Assembly: GCA_002633025.1 (NCBI GenBank)
Contig: NMRB01000888.1
Span: 137,073-201,072 of the forward strand
Length of the DNA stretch: 64,000 nucleotides
Source of the DNA: Notospermus geniculatus
Taxonomy: Eukaryota > Nemertea > Pilidiophora > Heteronemertea > Lineidae
Direction: 5' to 3'
The translations under genes and the position numbers were made by a program. Positions 10,941 through 22,447 of the stretch are shown piece after piece. Numbering within the stretch: the first letter of the stretch is position 1; every line of letters begins with the position of its first letter. The notes beneath the pieces are model-generated. The model did not search any database. It was not told the origin of the DNA and was given only the letters and a program-made list of their open reading frames with translations.

Positions 10941-11080
10941 GAGGGATAAAGAGGCACTTCGTGCATACTGTGGCACTAACCACTTTGCCTGCATCGACCA
11001 GCAACCAATGGGTGGACGGACAGTCAGATTTCTTTTTATTTTACGAGGAACACCATCGCCAATCTAGAACTCATTGGTAA

Positions 11081-11424
11081 CCAATATTAACCAATATAAT
11101 TAACCTAACTCATCGTGGTTGTCATCATTCAATACGAAATACATGTAAATTTCTGTAAGATATTTTGATATTGACCATGGCAATGCACTTGATAACAGGT
11201 GATCAAGTCCATACAGGCGTCTCCTTTAAGGTCACGATTAATTTTGGGTGGCCCCAAACGCCAGGACATACCTAGCTATTCACTGCCAACGTGGGGGATG
11301 AATTGATAGTTCTTACGTGAACTTATCGACATCTTTATCACAAACATTCGTCATTGTTGAGATGACCGTCTGACCGTCACCCCACGAACTTGGTCAGTGC
11401 CTCCCGCTTGATCGTCGCTCACTT
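11081..11424. other. No gene recognised
   Basis: Unique-looking intergenic DNA. No ORF, hairpin or repeat that I can support. Confidence 0.4.
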
Positions 11425-11612
11425 TAAAGGCCCGTTTCCACTACAGCGGATTCCGCGGCGGTTTCCGGCGAGCGGTGCGGTTTTCACAGGGCTTTGGATA
11501 ACCCTTCGGTGGTGTAACAATACAATGGCCTATTGATTATCCCAATGCCTGTGAAAACCGCTCCGCTCGCCGCAAGACGCGCCGGAATCCGCTATAGTGG
11601 AAACGGGCCTTT
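11425..11612. mobile_element. MITE, TTA/AAGGCC class (CCCGTTTCCACTA ends)
   Basis: TAAAGGCCCGTTTCCACTA at the left and TAGTGGAAACGGGCCTTTA at the right are a near-perfect inverted pair. Inside, GCGGATTCCGCGGCGG and GTTTTCACAGG words are mirrored too. Confidence 0.85.
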
Positions 11613-11886
11613 ACATGGACGGTTTGAAATTCTAGTATAGGCTAATGCAAATCCCTCGAAACTACATGTACATTGTACCACGATTACATGTATTACATGT
11701 AATTTGAACCACGTTGCAGAGCCACCATCCTGAGAATCTCAGGTCATTTACGGTCGTACCCTCCCTCAATGAACCAAGCGCGAGTTGGGGAGCCGGTTGT
11801 GACCCTGGGTGCGAGGATGCAGAGCCACACGTATACCTGACACTGATATACAATGCACCAAATCCACGGCGAAACCCATTGCAATA

Positions 11887-12142
11887 GGGAGTTTTCGCAG
11901 AGGCCCCCAAACGCCAACGCGAACGCCAAACCCATTGGGTCATATGAATAAAGACTAGTAAATGCTTTTACTTGGATTTTTCAGTACAAATGCACTACGC
12001 TATGCTGTACATGTACAAATCTGAAGTAAAAGCATTTGCTAGCTTTTATTCATATCCACCCATTGTTCGATGCCACGAAGAGAGCACCGAACAAAAGGAT
12101 AGACGTTCGCGTTGGCGTTTCGGGGCCTTTGCGAAAACTCCC
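11887..12142. mobile_element. MITE, TA-GGGAGTTTTCGC family, interrupted
   Basis: Ends GGGAGTTTTCGCAGAGG and CCTTTGCGAAAACTCCC flank CGAAACGCCAACGCGAACGC arms, with TA at both sides. The element is split by an unrelated MITE at 11937-12060. Relatives at 32278 and 35011. Confidence 0.85.
11937..12060. mobile_element. MITE, GGGTCATATGAATAAA family, copy 2 (nested)
   Basis: Sits inside the GGGAGTTTTCGC element; the host sequence CCCATT resumes on the other side. Carries TACATGTA at 12008-12015, where the 6036 copy has only TA. Confidence 0.85.
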
Positions 12143-12290
12143 TATGTGTAGCTTTCTAATGCCCCGATTTACAAAGGAATAGATTCTTGGCAAAGCTGGC
12201 CAACAGTTCTTGAACTCCTTCGATGAATTCCCTCAGAAGGGCAACTACTAGGTGTATACATTTGTATCAATTGACGTCACCAATAGGGTG

Positions 12291-12602
12291 TTAGGCTGAC
12301 TTTACACCGGATGACACGCGACACGAACATGCAGGCGAACAAAGGTTTCATGGGGATGAATCCTTTGTGCAGCCATTGTTCGCCTGCGTGTTCGTAAAGT
12401 AAAGTAAAGTAAAGTAAGCTTTATTTTACGTCGGAAATTATTTCCGATGTAAAATAAAGCTTACTTTACTTTACTCGGTGGAAAAGCTTCGGCTTATGTA
12501 CTTGTTCATTAAATGAACAAGTAAGCCGAAGCTTTTTCACCGACATATAACAGTAAAAAAATGGATGACACGTGTCGCGTGTCATCCGATCTAAAGTCAG
12601 TC
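12291..12602. mobile_element. Foldback element with nested hairpins (GACTTTACACCGGATGACAC arms)
   Basis: Outer arms GACTTTACACCGGATGACAC and GTGTCATCCGATCTAAAGTC, with an inner CGCGACACG/CGTGTCGCG pair. Inside are two more palindromes: AAGTAAGCTTTATTTTAC with its mirror (12410-12475) and AAGCTTCGGCTTA with its mirror around CATTAAATG (12484-12538). Confidence 0.75.
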
Positions 12603-13115
12603 TTACTGGTACATGTATATGTTTGTTCGTGTCCACTACATGTACGTCAATTACCCGAAATTTATTATCCTCCCACGAAACTTGCCTTAGGAAACGGTAA
12701 TTAAAAAAAGAATTAATCCATTAACTACATGTACATGTAAACCCAGCAACTTCTGTACCAGACTATTGTCTCGCTCATTTTTTGCGCATTTCGTGCCAGA
12801 CGAGTGACATTTTAAATTCACTGCGAATAATAGGCCTATTTGAGATGCTGTAGGGAAGAGAGAAAGGGTAAATATTGCTGCCCCACCTTCAGGGCAAGTT
12901 CTCTCGATAAAAAGCACCAGTATTTGTTCCATTCTCCGGACTGCTGAGGGAACTAGCTGGGCTTGTCTCGCAAAACATCTCTTCTTTTGAAAAATGCTTT
13001 ATTTCATGATTCTCTGTTTCCTGTAGGAACGTTCATTCCGTGATTCGCATTGGAAAAATGTCAATATTTAAAAAACTTGACGCGACTTTATTTGTCGCGA
13101 CGCCTATTGATAATA
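12603..13115. other. No gene recognised
   Basis: Intergenic. TACATGTACATGTA at 12725 and small open frames on both strands; nothing supported. Confidence 0.35.
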
Positions 13116-13437
13116 GTGAGGTTTCGCACATCTGACGAAACACGAGGTAAGAAATACGGAACTTCATTTCCAGGACCTGAGATGGTTGGTACCACAAATG
13201 TCCCTCCTGCCAGTGCGTCTTTAAGCATGTTATGTAAGACCGGAAGAGTTATGGTGCACCTCGAATTTTTTAATTTCCACTTCCTATCCTGTCGTTCTAA
13301 CGTCACACGCTAAAAGACGCTCTTGCAGCAGGCGATATTTGTGGTACCAACCATCTCCTGAAATACATTACGTCATGGAAATAAAGTCAAATTTCGTATT
13401 TCGTACTTCGTGTTTCGTCAGATTTGCGAAACCTCAC
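13116..13437. mobile_element. MITE, TA-GTGAGGTTTCGCAAATC family, full copy
   Basis: Ends GTGAGGTTTCGCACATCTG and CAGATTTGCGAAACCTCAC, followed inward by ACGAAACACGA/TACGAAAT words and GGTTGGTACCACAAAT on both arms. About 320 bp. Partial relatives at 20377, 36949, 42380 and 61996. The small frames inside are arm translations, not genes. Confidence 0.8.
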
Positions 13438-13507
13438 TTTTGTAAAAACCGCCCAGTCAAGCCTACGACGTTTATCTCTTGTTCGGACAATAGAAAATCA
13501 TACCCTT

Positions 13508-13659
13508 AGGGCCGTATGCACCAAGCGAAGATTATCTTGAACTCAGGTTGAGCCACTTTTCCATTGTCACATCATGCCCTGGCAAATCTGAACAATAAAT
13601 TGCAAAGTTGTGGCTCAACCTGAGTTCAAGATAATCTTCGCTTGGTGCATACGGCCCTA
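13508..13659. mobile_element. MITE, GGGCCGTATGCACCAAGC family, copy 1
   Basis: Ends GGGCCGTATGCACCAAGCG and CGCTTGGTGCATACGGCCC, arms GAAGATTATCTTGAACTCAGG and GTTGAGCCAC. Flanked by TTA/TAG. Copy 2 at 17485. Confidence 0.85.
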
Positions 13660-13904
13660 GGTAGTCGTATAGGTCTATCAGGGGCGATTGCGAAAAATAT
13701 CTACATGTACTATGAACTAGTTTTGGATGCACATTATGCTTTTCCCCCGAAAGGGCCTGTAGTTGCTCAGCCTGAATAGTTCGGAAACGTTTAAGTAAAG
13801 GAAGTATGCACATCTAAATGTACATGTACATGTACTTGTACATCGACACCTACATGTACATGTACATCACTCTTTGCAAAGACGGAATGATTTTTACGTA
13901 CATG

Positions 13905-14031
13905 TACATATATACCAATTGCTTCAAGGTCTCAACTTTACATTTAGACTCTTTACGTACATTTTTACGTACCGTACATGTATACCAATTGCTTCAAGGT
14001 CTCAACTTTACATTTAGACTCTTTATCTTAG
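13905..14031 (+). repeat. Two-copy direct repeat within a TACATGTA cluster
   Basis: ATACCAATTGCTTCAAGGTC plus TCAACTTTACATTTAGACTC is present at 13913 and 13982. Each copy is preceded by a TACGTACATGTA-like block. The 130-codon frame through it reads the duplication in frame and is not a credible protein. Confidence 0.7.
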
Positions 14032-14210
14032 AAATAGGTCAACACTGGCTAGAATTGGACAACATTCTCATGCAACACAACACCGCAATTTGTTGGTGCA
14101 AACTATTACATGCACTTCGATACAAAATTAAGTTGACAAGCGCCACCTTGTGGCAAGTAAGAGAAGCTTTGCCCCAAGTCACAGATCGTTTGCAGTTGAT
14201 TTCTCTATGA

Positions 14211-14870
14211 ATGCTGGAGGAATTATAGTCAGTATAATTCCTCCAAGATGAATGGTAGTAAATTTTATCCCTTTATGCTCTGACAGACGAGGCTGTCGCA
14301 GGCGGGCGTAAAGGGGTTGCAGTCAGGTTTAATACAGCATTCCAAGAATAAGGGTCAGTAGGACTTGAGAAAGTGATTACCTCGCCGCCATCAGGGCCAT
14401 AATGTCGAGAAAGTTAATATCTAAGTAAACGAAACGTGATAGCAACATTGCTTACACAGGCAGTCAAATTTCCTTTAAAACCTATTCGGAATTAATCTCG
14501 TGGCGACTTCACCGATATTTAGCTTGGATGAAGTGACTTGAACCCCTCGTTAGATGTATTCCGAGAGATACTGAATATTATGATTAAGGACTTCATAGAA
14601 TGGTTTGGTTACCATCGTAATTGTTTTTACAAGAAAGGACGCTTTCCTTTATTTTAATACCTTAAGGTAACATGAAATATGATGAAGTCAAAACGCTTTT
14701 TTCCTAAAACGTAAGGAAATATGAAACATCTGCAATTTGACGATTTTTTATTAATTATAATCTAATAATGCAAAAAAGCAATTAGCAACTAATTCGTTAC
14801 GGATTTCATTGAGGTCTTGTTTCACTTCTTGCATTACGACGTTAGCTTTGACGGTGGGACAGCCAGACAC
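14211..14870. other. No gene recognised
   Basis: Contains a small palindrome GGAGGAATTATA..TATAATTCCTCC at 14217-14247. A related GGAGGAATTATA word recurs at 18831 and 47920. Otherwise AT-rich intergenic DNA. Confidence 0.4.
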
Positions 14871-14872
14871 CA

Positions 14873-15727
14873 GGGCCCGTATGCATAAAGGTGGATCAAG
14901 GGAGGTATAGCTTATTCCAGGTATAACTTCACGGTTGTACCACCATCGGTATGCATAACGGTGGTTTAAGCAAAACTGTGGTATATCGCTATTCATGGAA
15001 TAGGCGGTCGAATGCATAAAGATGGAATAGCTTATTCTGTGGTGTTAATACGCCAGATTTGCTGGTGTAACTTAAACCTACCAAGGGGTATGTTTAAGGA
15101 GTAGAGTAATGCAGAATGAAGCACAGTGCATCATCGAATTGTATTCTGTTGAAGGGCTGCTGACTCCAAATGACTGAAATAATTGCAACCATTGGCGTGG
15201 TTGTTCAAAACTACTATAAACCTAACGTGGCGATGATTTTGGATTAGTGCTAAAAGGAGATAATGCCAAGAAGACCTAACGCCATGATAGAGACAGTGGG
15301 ACTTTTGAAAAACCGAGCCCTGATAAGGATCACCAACATGACATGCATTGTATTTTATGAAACCAGTCTGATTGCGAGAAAAGACTCCAATACCATGGAA
15401 TAACATTAAACCGTGGAATAAGCTGTTTTCTCTGTCAGCCTCTTTGGGAGCACGTGTTGACTGTTTGGCAGGTATAACTCTATTGTGACTTAATTTGCAT
15501 AAAGGGTCCAAATCATCTAATAATAGGTTTCCTGCAGGCTTTGCACACAAATACCGTGGAATAACGCTACACTGTGGAATAAGCTTAAACTTAGTTTAGT
15601 TATACACAGAATTGTTATACTTTGTTTTATGCATACCGAATTTTCTAAACCGGGGAGAGAAGAATAACAATTCTCAGAATAGGCTAAACCAGGGTATAGT
15701 TACCACCTCCTTTATGCATACGGGCCC
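14873..15727. mobile_element. 855-bp transposon-like element, GGGCCCGTATGCATAAAGG ends
   Basis: GGGCCCGTATGCATAAAGGT at 14873 is mirrored by CTCCTTTATGCATACGGGCCC ending at 15727. Inside, GTGGAATAAGCTTA- and GTATAACT-type words repeat on both strands. A 139-codon minus-strand frame (15131-15550) lies inside with no recognisable transposase motif. Much longer than the other MITEs, so perhaps an internally deleted master copy. Confidence 0.75.
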
Positions 15728-16256
15728 TGTTCTTCTGTTAATCTTTATGTTGCTCAATGATCATAGCCCACTGCTTCAATAGGTGTCACTAGTGGTTAAA
15801 ACTATTGAAAGTGACATCCCGGCCCTGATCAATTTCCCCCACAAAAGACGTCCATTGTATAGGGCCTGGTTTCGTTGTGTTGCGCTCTATCCTATTATGC
15901 TCCGAATTTGGTCATGCTGCCTAAATTGCTTGTATAGGCCTGTATATAGGCTACAATGTACTTAAATGTATCGTCACGATTTCTCACTCTAAAGTACATA
16001 CACAAATTTTTCGGTGATTTTAGTCCAAGTTTCTAATCTATTCTTCTTTGGGGATTTCCTGTGCCATTATCAAATTCTTCCTGATTACATGTATATAATA
16101 TAATTATTTCAAGTAATAGTTTTTTTTACCTTTGTACGCCAAATAATTCCTGTCATGCCACATCATTCATTCCTGTGTATCGGGTTTTACTTTTTCTATT
16201 TTACAGAGTACATTCTAAAAGTAACATTTCGAGCTTCCTCGTTGAACCATTGTTAA
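15728..16256. other. No gene recognised
   Basis: AT-rich intergenic DNA with several TATAGGCCT variants near 15860-15950. Nothing else seen. Confidence 0.35.
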
Positions 16257-16760
16257 AGCGCCCCTGTATGCATTAAGCTGCGGCGTTTACCAGACATCAT
16301 TCGGAATGCGGTATAGGGACGCGGAATCCCCGGCGGAAGCGATTATATGTTGTATGCGAAATGCATTGCATTTTCCGCTTCCGCGTTCCGCTATCCGCAT
16401 TCCGCGTGTCAGCTACATGTAAATGCAGCTTTAGGTTTTCAATCTCGTGGCGGCAGACGTAACCTTTGACCTTTAGGAAACCTCGTTTATGCATGCTTGA
16501 CAAAAGTATTCAGATCTATCTATCTGAATCATCTAAGTTACCAATTAGGCATTGAGACTGTTGCCACACATAAAAGAATGCGCTGACGCATGGTATCTTA
16601 CTTGATGAAGGGTTAGTCACGCTATGATAGCACGTTGAAATCCTCAAGTGATGAAAAGGATGGCGGCCATTTTTTTCAGCCGAGGTTTCGACATAGTGTC
16701 AGTCTAGCCTAGCTTTGTATGAGTTGGACAAGACACCAGGCTTGATCACGTTGGTTCCAA
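16257..16760. repeat. Long dispersed repeat, copy 2 of 3
   Basis: Same order of conserved words as 10481 and 31668. This copy is interrupted near its left end by the MITE at 16276-16430; copy 3 preserves the uninterrupted ATGCATTAGGTTTT. Confidence 0.7.
16276..16430. mobile_element. MITE, TTA/AAGCTG class with GCGGAATGCGG body, copy 2
   Basis: AGCTGCGGCGTTTACC at the left and AAATGCAGCT at the right, flanked by TTA on both sides (16273-16275 and 16431-16433). The empty site is visible in the homologous repeat at 31671-31684, where a single TTA remains. This gives direct evidence for a 3-bp TTA target duplication. Carries TACATGTA at 16414-16421, absent from the 7470 copy. Confidence 0.85.
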
Positions 16761-16799
16761 ATTCCGCCGTCAGGGGAGGGATACTGGGGCATACCTCAT

Positions 16800-17484
16800 C
16801 GTAGGCCTACACACAGTGGCATTTTAACACGAATTTGTCAGTTGAGCATACTTTTTTACTGCAGGGCGCGTGGACGAAGAGCGCGCAATTATGGTTTTAC
16901 ATGTACATGTAGTACGAACCAATTACCAGAAGGTATTTGCCCCAAATAATAGTCTAAATGATTGATTACAATGTCTTGTGTTGGAGTTTAGAAAGGTTGT
17001 CCATTAATTTTTTAGTGAGATTTATGTACATGTACCAACAAAAAAGTGTGTTTTTATTCACACACTTCGAATTTGTAATTGTGCATAAACAAGTTCATGT
17101 ACATATGCAGTGAATAGTGCTGCAATTGTTTGTCTTCAAATTTATACTCTTTGAACTCAGAAAATCGGGCAGTAGAGGTTTGGCTCAACTCATGGCTGTG
17201 ACACATCCCTCCGTCAGGGAGACCTAACTGGGTGAATCACCAGCTACGGATTATAAATTGTGTCTGATGTATAACAAAGAATGATCATTGCCTGAATCAT
17301 CTTGCCTTTAAGTCTGAAGTGTCGGTAGAGGAGTTGAGAAGTTAGAAACTGGTCGCCTGCATCGATCGCGCAGTTTGAACTGTCGTGACGGGTGATCGAT
17401 GATGTGTCTCTGTCAAACAGGCAATAATCATCGTTCCTTTATACATATCGGTTTAACTAATCCAACTTTTTGTTTACTCTTTCT
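16800..17484. other. No gene recognised
   Basis: TAGGCCTA at 16805, TACATGTACATGTA at 16905, and a small hairpin around AAAAGTGTGTTTTTATTCACAC at 17043. No exon or element boundaries that I can defend. Confidence 0.35.
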
Positions 17485-17622
17485 GGGCCGTATGCACCAA
17501 ACGAAGATAATCTTCAACTCGGGTTGAGCCACAGCTTTTCAATTGTTCAGGTTTACTGGGGTATGATCTGACAATGGAAAAGTTGTGGCTAAACCTGAGT
17601 TCAAGATTATCTTCGTCTAGGT
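17485..17622. mobile_element. MITE, GGGCCGTATGCACCAAGC family, copy 2 (right end degraded)
   Basis: GGGCCGTATGCACCAAACG and GTTGAGCCACA at the left; the right arm has TGAGTTCAAGATTATCTTCG but the terminal GGTGCATACGGCCC is lost. Confidence 0.75.
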
Positions 17623-17755
17623 TTATTTTAAACCTTTCTAAAAATGCCATTCAAGCAGTTCATATCGGTAATTCCTGCCAATGTTCTTATGAATTACTTT
17701 CCGCCGAAACATGTAACCCCGTTCAGCGATATCAGTTCTAACTAGTGGTTTTCTC

Positions 17756-18474
17756 TGGGCGGTTATAACCGCAAATAGACGTTACAAAATAAAGACGTTG
17801 TTGTAGTCATATATTCTCTAGTTTTTGTGGTGATCTCTAGTCGTAGCTAAGAAAGGTGGCGCTGCAGTCATCCACACGAAGAATGACGAAAAAACCCGAA
17901 GTGTTACGAATGATACAGCGCCACCTTACGTCTTTCTTAGCTGCATGTACGACTAGAGATCACCACAACGACTAGAGAATATGACTACAACAACGTCTTT
18001 ATTTTGTAAAGCATGCAGCACACTGGCCGCCAACTTTGGCGTCCAGAGGCGTTTTTTCGACGCCAATGTCCGAACGCCAGAAAAATCCCCAATGTGCTAC
18101 GAATGGAATCTCGAGAACGCCGTCGGACGCCACTGAACTCCAGATATCAAACATGTTTGATTTTGGACGCCAGTGGACGCCTGTCAACTCCCGAATCAGC
18201 CCAGTGTGCTACCGATGGCCGCCAAACTTGGAGTCGGCGGCGAGGCTTTGGCCAATCAGTTTGCGTCTTGATGTCACATGATTTCAAAGTGGAAGCCTCA
18301 AGTGGCCCGAAAAGATGTTACTGAACGCCAAGTCTGGGCAGGTGTCCTCTCACCAGGATCCACTGGCAGCCAACTCTGGCGTCGAGAGGCGTTCAGTAGA
18401 ATGCTTCTGGACGCCAGTTTTGGCGGCCAGTGTGCTGCTAGCTTTACGTCTTTATTTGCGGTTATAACCGCCCA
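17756..18474. mobile_element. Composite of nested palindromes bounded by GGGCGGTTATAACCGC
   Basis: The outer pair TGGGCGGTTATAACCGCAAA (17756) and TTTGCGGTTATAACCGCCCA (18474) encloses a second pair (ACAACGTCTTTATTTTG with its mirror at 17785/17990, plus GACTAGAGA and GGTGGCGCTG) and a third set of CACACTGGCCGCCAAC/CTTTGGCGTCCAG words between 18013 and 18440. This looks like insertions within insertions. Each outer end is itself a small palindrome. Confidence 0.7.
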
Positions 18475-19615
18475 TAGTTTTCGTTGGAGTGGCGTGCTCT
18501 ATTGATAACTCGAGAGTATTTCAGACGGCTGCTTTTTTCATAGGAACACCAAAACTGGGGGGACATCGTCTTCGCAAAAATATCATTTGTCTCCAGACTA
18601 TGTAGTTCCAGGAAATGAGCCATTCATTCATTACCCAGACAGACAGAATAGTACTCCGCGGCCGGTGCCGCGGCCTTGATAAATTCTGCTGTCGCACATC
18701 CTATCGATTGAACAATAATCTGCCGAGTCGTGAGGACAAGGAATGCGGGGGAGAGAGCAACGGTCCGATGAACAAAATAAAAAGAAACGAATAGCTTCAG
18801 GTATCGTGGCGTTGAATATTACACTTTGGAGGAATTATACTGACTTTTCCACATATCATAACCCCCTGGAATGCGAACACATTTATAACAGCATTCAACA
18901 AGTTTAAAATGCGTTTTTCTGTGATCTGACGAATGTATGGTTGACTGACAATACACCACCAATAGGGTCAACGATACGTAGCAATAATTTCAATGATAAA
19001 GGACCTCAGTATGGTGCTAGGATGTTGTCTACTTGTTTTTCTGTAGCTGCTTTCCGACCAGCTAACTTGGGATTCTATTTCTTTATGAACGAAACATTTT
19101 TGCATCTTTATCGGAAAAATATTATGGTGTCAACATTTTTGTCTTTGAACGCTCTGTTTGGAAATGCTATAATTCGTACGGTAAGGCCATTTCTACAGCC
19201 GCCACATCGCCGGCTGTCGTTTGCAAAATTTGCCAACGCACGTTAACGCGCGGCTTTCACGGGAATAATATTCACATACGGCCAGTACCATGGTGATCAG
19301 CATCAATTTCATGAAATTTTCTTGATGCCTGACCAGGAAATTTTGCGGCAGGTATTGAAAATGAATAGGCCTTCCCTATCACAGTTGATGTGCGCATTGT
19401 ATGATGTGAAAATTTCACCGGCCGCAGAAAAACACGCTTATACCGGTCAGTCTTTTCTAGAGTTTCAGATAGTAAAGTTCCAGCCTGAAGAAGACCCCGA
19501 TTGGGGTCGAAAATTTGCTAAATATTCTGGAAATTGACTTTATATTCTTTATCATATTGTGTGTCGATTTTTGTGCTCGCCTTCTCTTTGGTTATACCGG
19601 TCAGCCATGTTAATA
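18475..19615. other. No supported gene
   Basis: Open frames of 101 codons (18941-19246) and 71 codons (19322-19537) lack recognisable domains. I see no splice-supported exon and no repeat. Confidence 0.35.
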
Positions 19616-19763
19616 GGCAAGTTTAGAAATCAAACGATAAACGTAAACTTTACAAACGTTATTTTTCATACTACACATTAGCCAGATTTTATATTGCATT
19701 TTCGGTACAAAAAATAACGTTGTCGTTAACGTTTACGTTTATCGTTTGATTTCTAAACCTCCC
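19616..19763. mobile_element. MITE, TA-GGGAGGTTTAGAAATC family, copy 2
   Basis: The left end is mutated (GGCAAGTTTAGAAATC), the right end intact (GATTTCTAAACCTCCC then TA). Arms and ATTTTATATTGCATTTTCGG centre match the family. Confidence 0.85.
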
Positions 19764-20376
19764 TATTATGTCTATTACACCGCGCAGGGAAAATCTGCTT
19801 CTTAGAAAAGATACATTGTTAAACAATGTACCCTTCAGTATTTTTCCCATTGCATTTACGTTTTAAGTGAGATAACTGGTAACCCTTCGTTCCACGCCGA
19901 GAAAATTCCACTTACAGACAGTTCGGTTCGGTTATCGCATAGACGAATCAGGAAATTCGCCAATTGAAATGTCAAATTCCTTCAAGCAACAATAAATCTT
20001 ACAAGTACGTCAAACACTTTATCAAAATTATAGAAAAAAACGGGTTTCTCAATTAGACATCTTTACGCAGGGGCTACATTTGATCATTGTCTTGGCGATA
20101 CATATACATGTATATTCCACATTAGGCCAGACTTTTTTATGCCTTGTTTCTCGAGTTTTTTTGAGGAGAAATGTTTGAGGAGGGTGGAAAAAAGTAAATT
20201 TTATTTTTGGTAGATTTTCACATTTCTCAACAATTTCAATGGCAATGCTCCAATCGGAGGACAGAACAAGAAATGTTTATTTAAATGTGACCATGATATT
20301 TGAGCAGCAGTCTTCAAGAGCAACGTACATGTACTAAACGCATAACGCACAAAACTGCAAGCGAGGGTTGGCATTA
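19764..20376. other. No gene recognised
   Basis: AT-rich intergenic DNA with one TACATGTA near 20105. Nothing supported. Confidence 0.35.
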
Positions 20377-20476
20377 GAAAGGTTTCGCAAATCTGACGAA
20401 AAACGAAGTACGAAATACATGTACGAAATTGGACTTCATTTCTATGACGTAATGTATTTCAGGAGATGGTTGGTAA
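20377..20476. mobile_element. Partial MITE, GAGGTTTCGCAAATC family
   Basis: One arm only: AAGGTTTCGCAAATCTGACG, ACGAAGTACGAAATA, then AATGTATTTCAGGAGATGG. TACATGTA at 20416-20423 interrupts the usual CGAAATACGAAATT (compare 42590-42605 on the other strand). Confidence 0.7.
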
Positions 20477-22225
20477 GAAAAAGAATAATTCCTTTTTTCA
20501 GTTTTTGGGTTAAAGGAATCGGTGGGCGCGAGAAATTGTAAAAAAAATTTTTTCATTTTTTTTCCAAATTCGGGGCATTCCCAATTCGGCGGGTTCGCGA
20601 AACAAGGAATAAAAAAGTATGGCCTTATCCTGGTAAATCCAAACCGACTAACGAGCCAGACAAACCTCATATTGGCCATTCATGGTACGCTTGACCTTGT
20701 CAACGATCTTGGAGTAAACAAGGCAATATATCACTTAAAAAATCCTAGGGAATCGGCGAAGAACATAATCAGTCCATCAAGATATACAATGTTGTATATC
20801 AAAGAGGAATTTAGACTATTCAACAAGGAATTCAGACTATTTTTGAATGATTTCTTATGTGTTTACTTCATACGTTTGGTCGAAAGAAATCGGCCATATG
20901 GATATATCGTACCTCAAGAGAGAATCCGTGAATGTGATTGGCCCAGACGCGTCACGTGAGCGGTGAACATTTTTCAATGTCTCCCGCTCAAAGACTGCAA
21001 TGTCCACCGCTCACGGAAAACAAAATGGCGGACGCTTTTTCGTTTGACCGCTTCGAATATTTGAAGTCGCATATTAGGCTATCGAGCGCCGATTAAATCC
21101 TATTGTGGTGTCGATTTGCGTAGTATCAGCATGTTTATCACGAATACAGAAAAAAGGCTGAGTGGAATACAGGGAATAGCATGTTCAACAGTCATAAATT
21201 CTAGGCCTACCGGTCCCCACAGCCCGTGTTGATGTCAGCGCCTGGCAACCAAGTTCAATCGCAGCAGCGCTAGGCACGTGGAGTGGACTGCCAAGTTTAA
21301 CAGTACTGTTACGCAATGTAGGCCTAACAGAATGATACTTTGTCACATTTGGAAGAATATTACCACTTCCTTTGTCATTTATCTCATTTAGGCCTAGACT
21401 GGCACAGCTTTTTAGCAAGGAATTTTTTTTTCAAATCGTGGTTGACCATGTCGTCTNTATTTCATGCCGCAATGAGTCCCAAACAAAAGCGATTCGCGTG
21501 CGATGCCAAATCGCTTGGCGAGTGTGCACCCAACCTAACAGACAGCCCTAACGCATTGAGTTTTGTCGCAAATGTGCGCTGGGCTTTAGAGATGTAGTTC
21601 TTGCCGCATACGACCCGACGAAACAACGGACTGCCAGTTTCCCCTTCAAAAATAAGCCAGACAGTGGCCACAAGAAGTACCAAAAGTGAAATCTCGAGAG
21701 GCCAGCTTTGTCAATCTGTCTTCCTGATTCAAAGAACACACAAGTGTATGAAAAAGAGTCATTCTCTCAATAAATGAGCATCTGGTGTTCCCAAGTTAGC
21801 TATAAAATAGGCGCATACAACTTCCTTGTCGAGAATTCATTATTTTAGTATCAGTGGCTAACGCAGGAAATACGGGGGATTACATTTGGTCTGCTCCCAA
21901 TCCTCATTGGCTGGGGCAACTTAAAGATAATGTATCACGAGTATTTTCGCGGGCCACGAAAATCATTGTTTATTTACATTTTGTTTGTTTGCATGTCCAG
22001 TCTTTCTTTGTCTTATGAGTAATTTGTTGATGGCATGTCCATCTATCTATAAATTATTTTCATACCGAAAGTACCGGTATTCAATTTTGTGGGTTGGCAT
22101 GTCCCAAAAGTCCAAAATAACATAATGTAAACATCCATATTTGCAAACATTGAATGTAAACAATGAAGTCATGATACATTATCTTTAAAGAAACGTAGGA
22201 CGTTGCCAGAACGAGATAGACTTCA
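20477..22225. other. No gene established; two weak gene-start candidates
   Basis: A 145-codon frame (20522-20959) has no recognised domain. At 20957-21017 an inverted pair GTGAGCGGTGAACA/TGTCCACCGCTCAC precedes AAAATGGCGGAC, with an ATG at 21025 opening 23 codons (MADAFSFDRFEYLKSH...) to a stop at 21096. An end of the AAGCGCACAT family lies at 21548-21589. Ambiguous base at 21457. Confidence 0.3.
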
Positions 22226-22447
22226 GGGGCCTGTTTCATAAAGTGACTAATGATCATGTACTAATGATAAAGCTAATGATACATTTAAACAAATGGAAAA
22301 TGCATTGAGTTAATGGCACCATTAGCTTAAAATCACTTTACGAAACAGGGGCCTGTTTCATAAAGTGACCTTTAAGCTAATGGTACCTTTAACCAAATGG
22401 AAGATGCAGTTAATGGTACCATTAGCTTGAAGTCACTTTATGAAACA
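22226..22447. mobile_element. Two tandem MITEs, GGGGCCTGTTTCATAAAG family
   Basis: Element 1 (22226-22352) and element 2 (22348-22447) share the junction CAGGGGCCTG. Both have GGGGCCTGTTTCATAAAGTG ends and GGTACCATTAGCTT/ACCAAATGGAAAATGC-type bodies. Short copy at 8155. Confidence 0.8.

Noticed and set aside
15131-15550. 139-codon minus-strand frame as a gene
   Set aside because: Inside a transposon-like element with no transposase motif that I can identify.
20522-20959. 145-codon plus-strand open frame
   Set aside because: Low-complexity start (NCKKNFFIFF) and no domain; begins just past a MITE arm.
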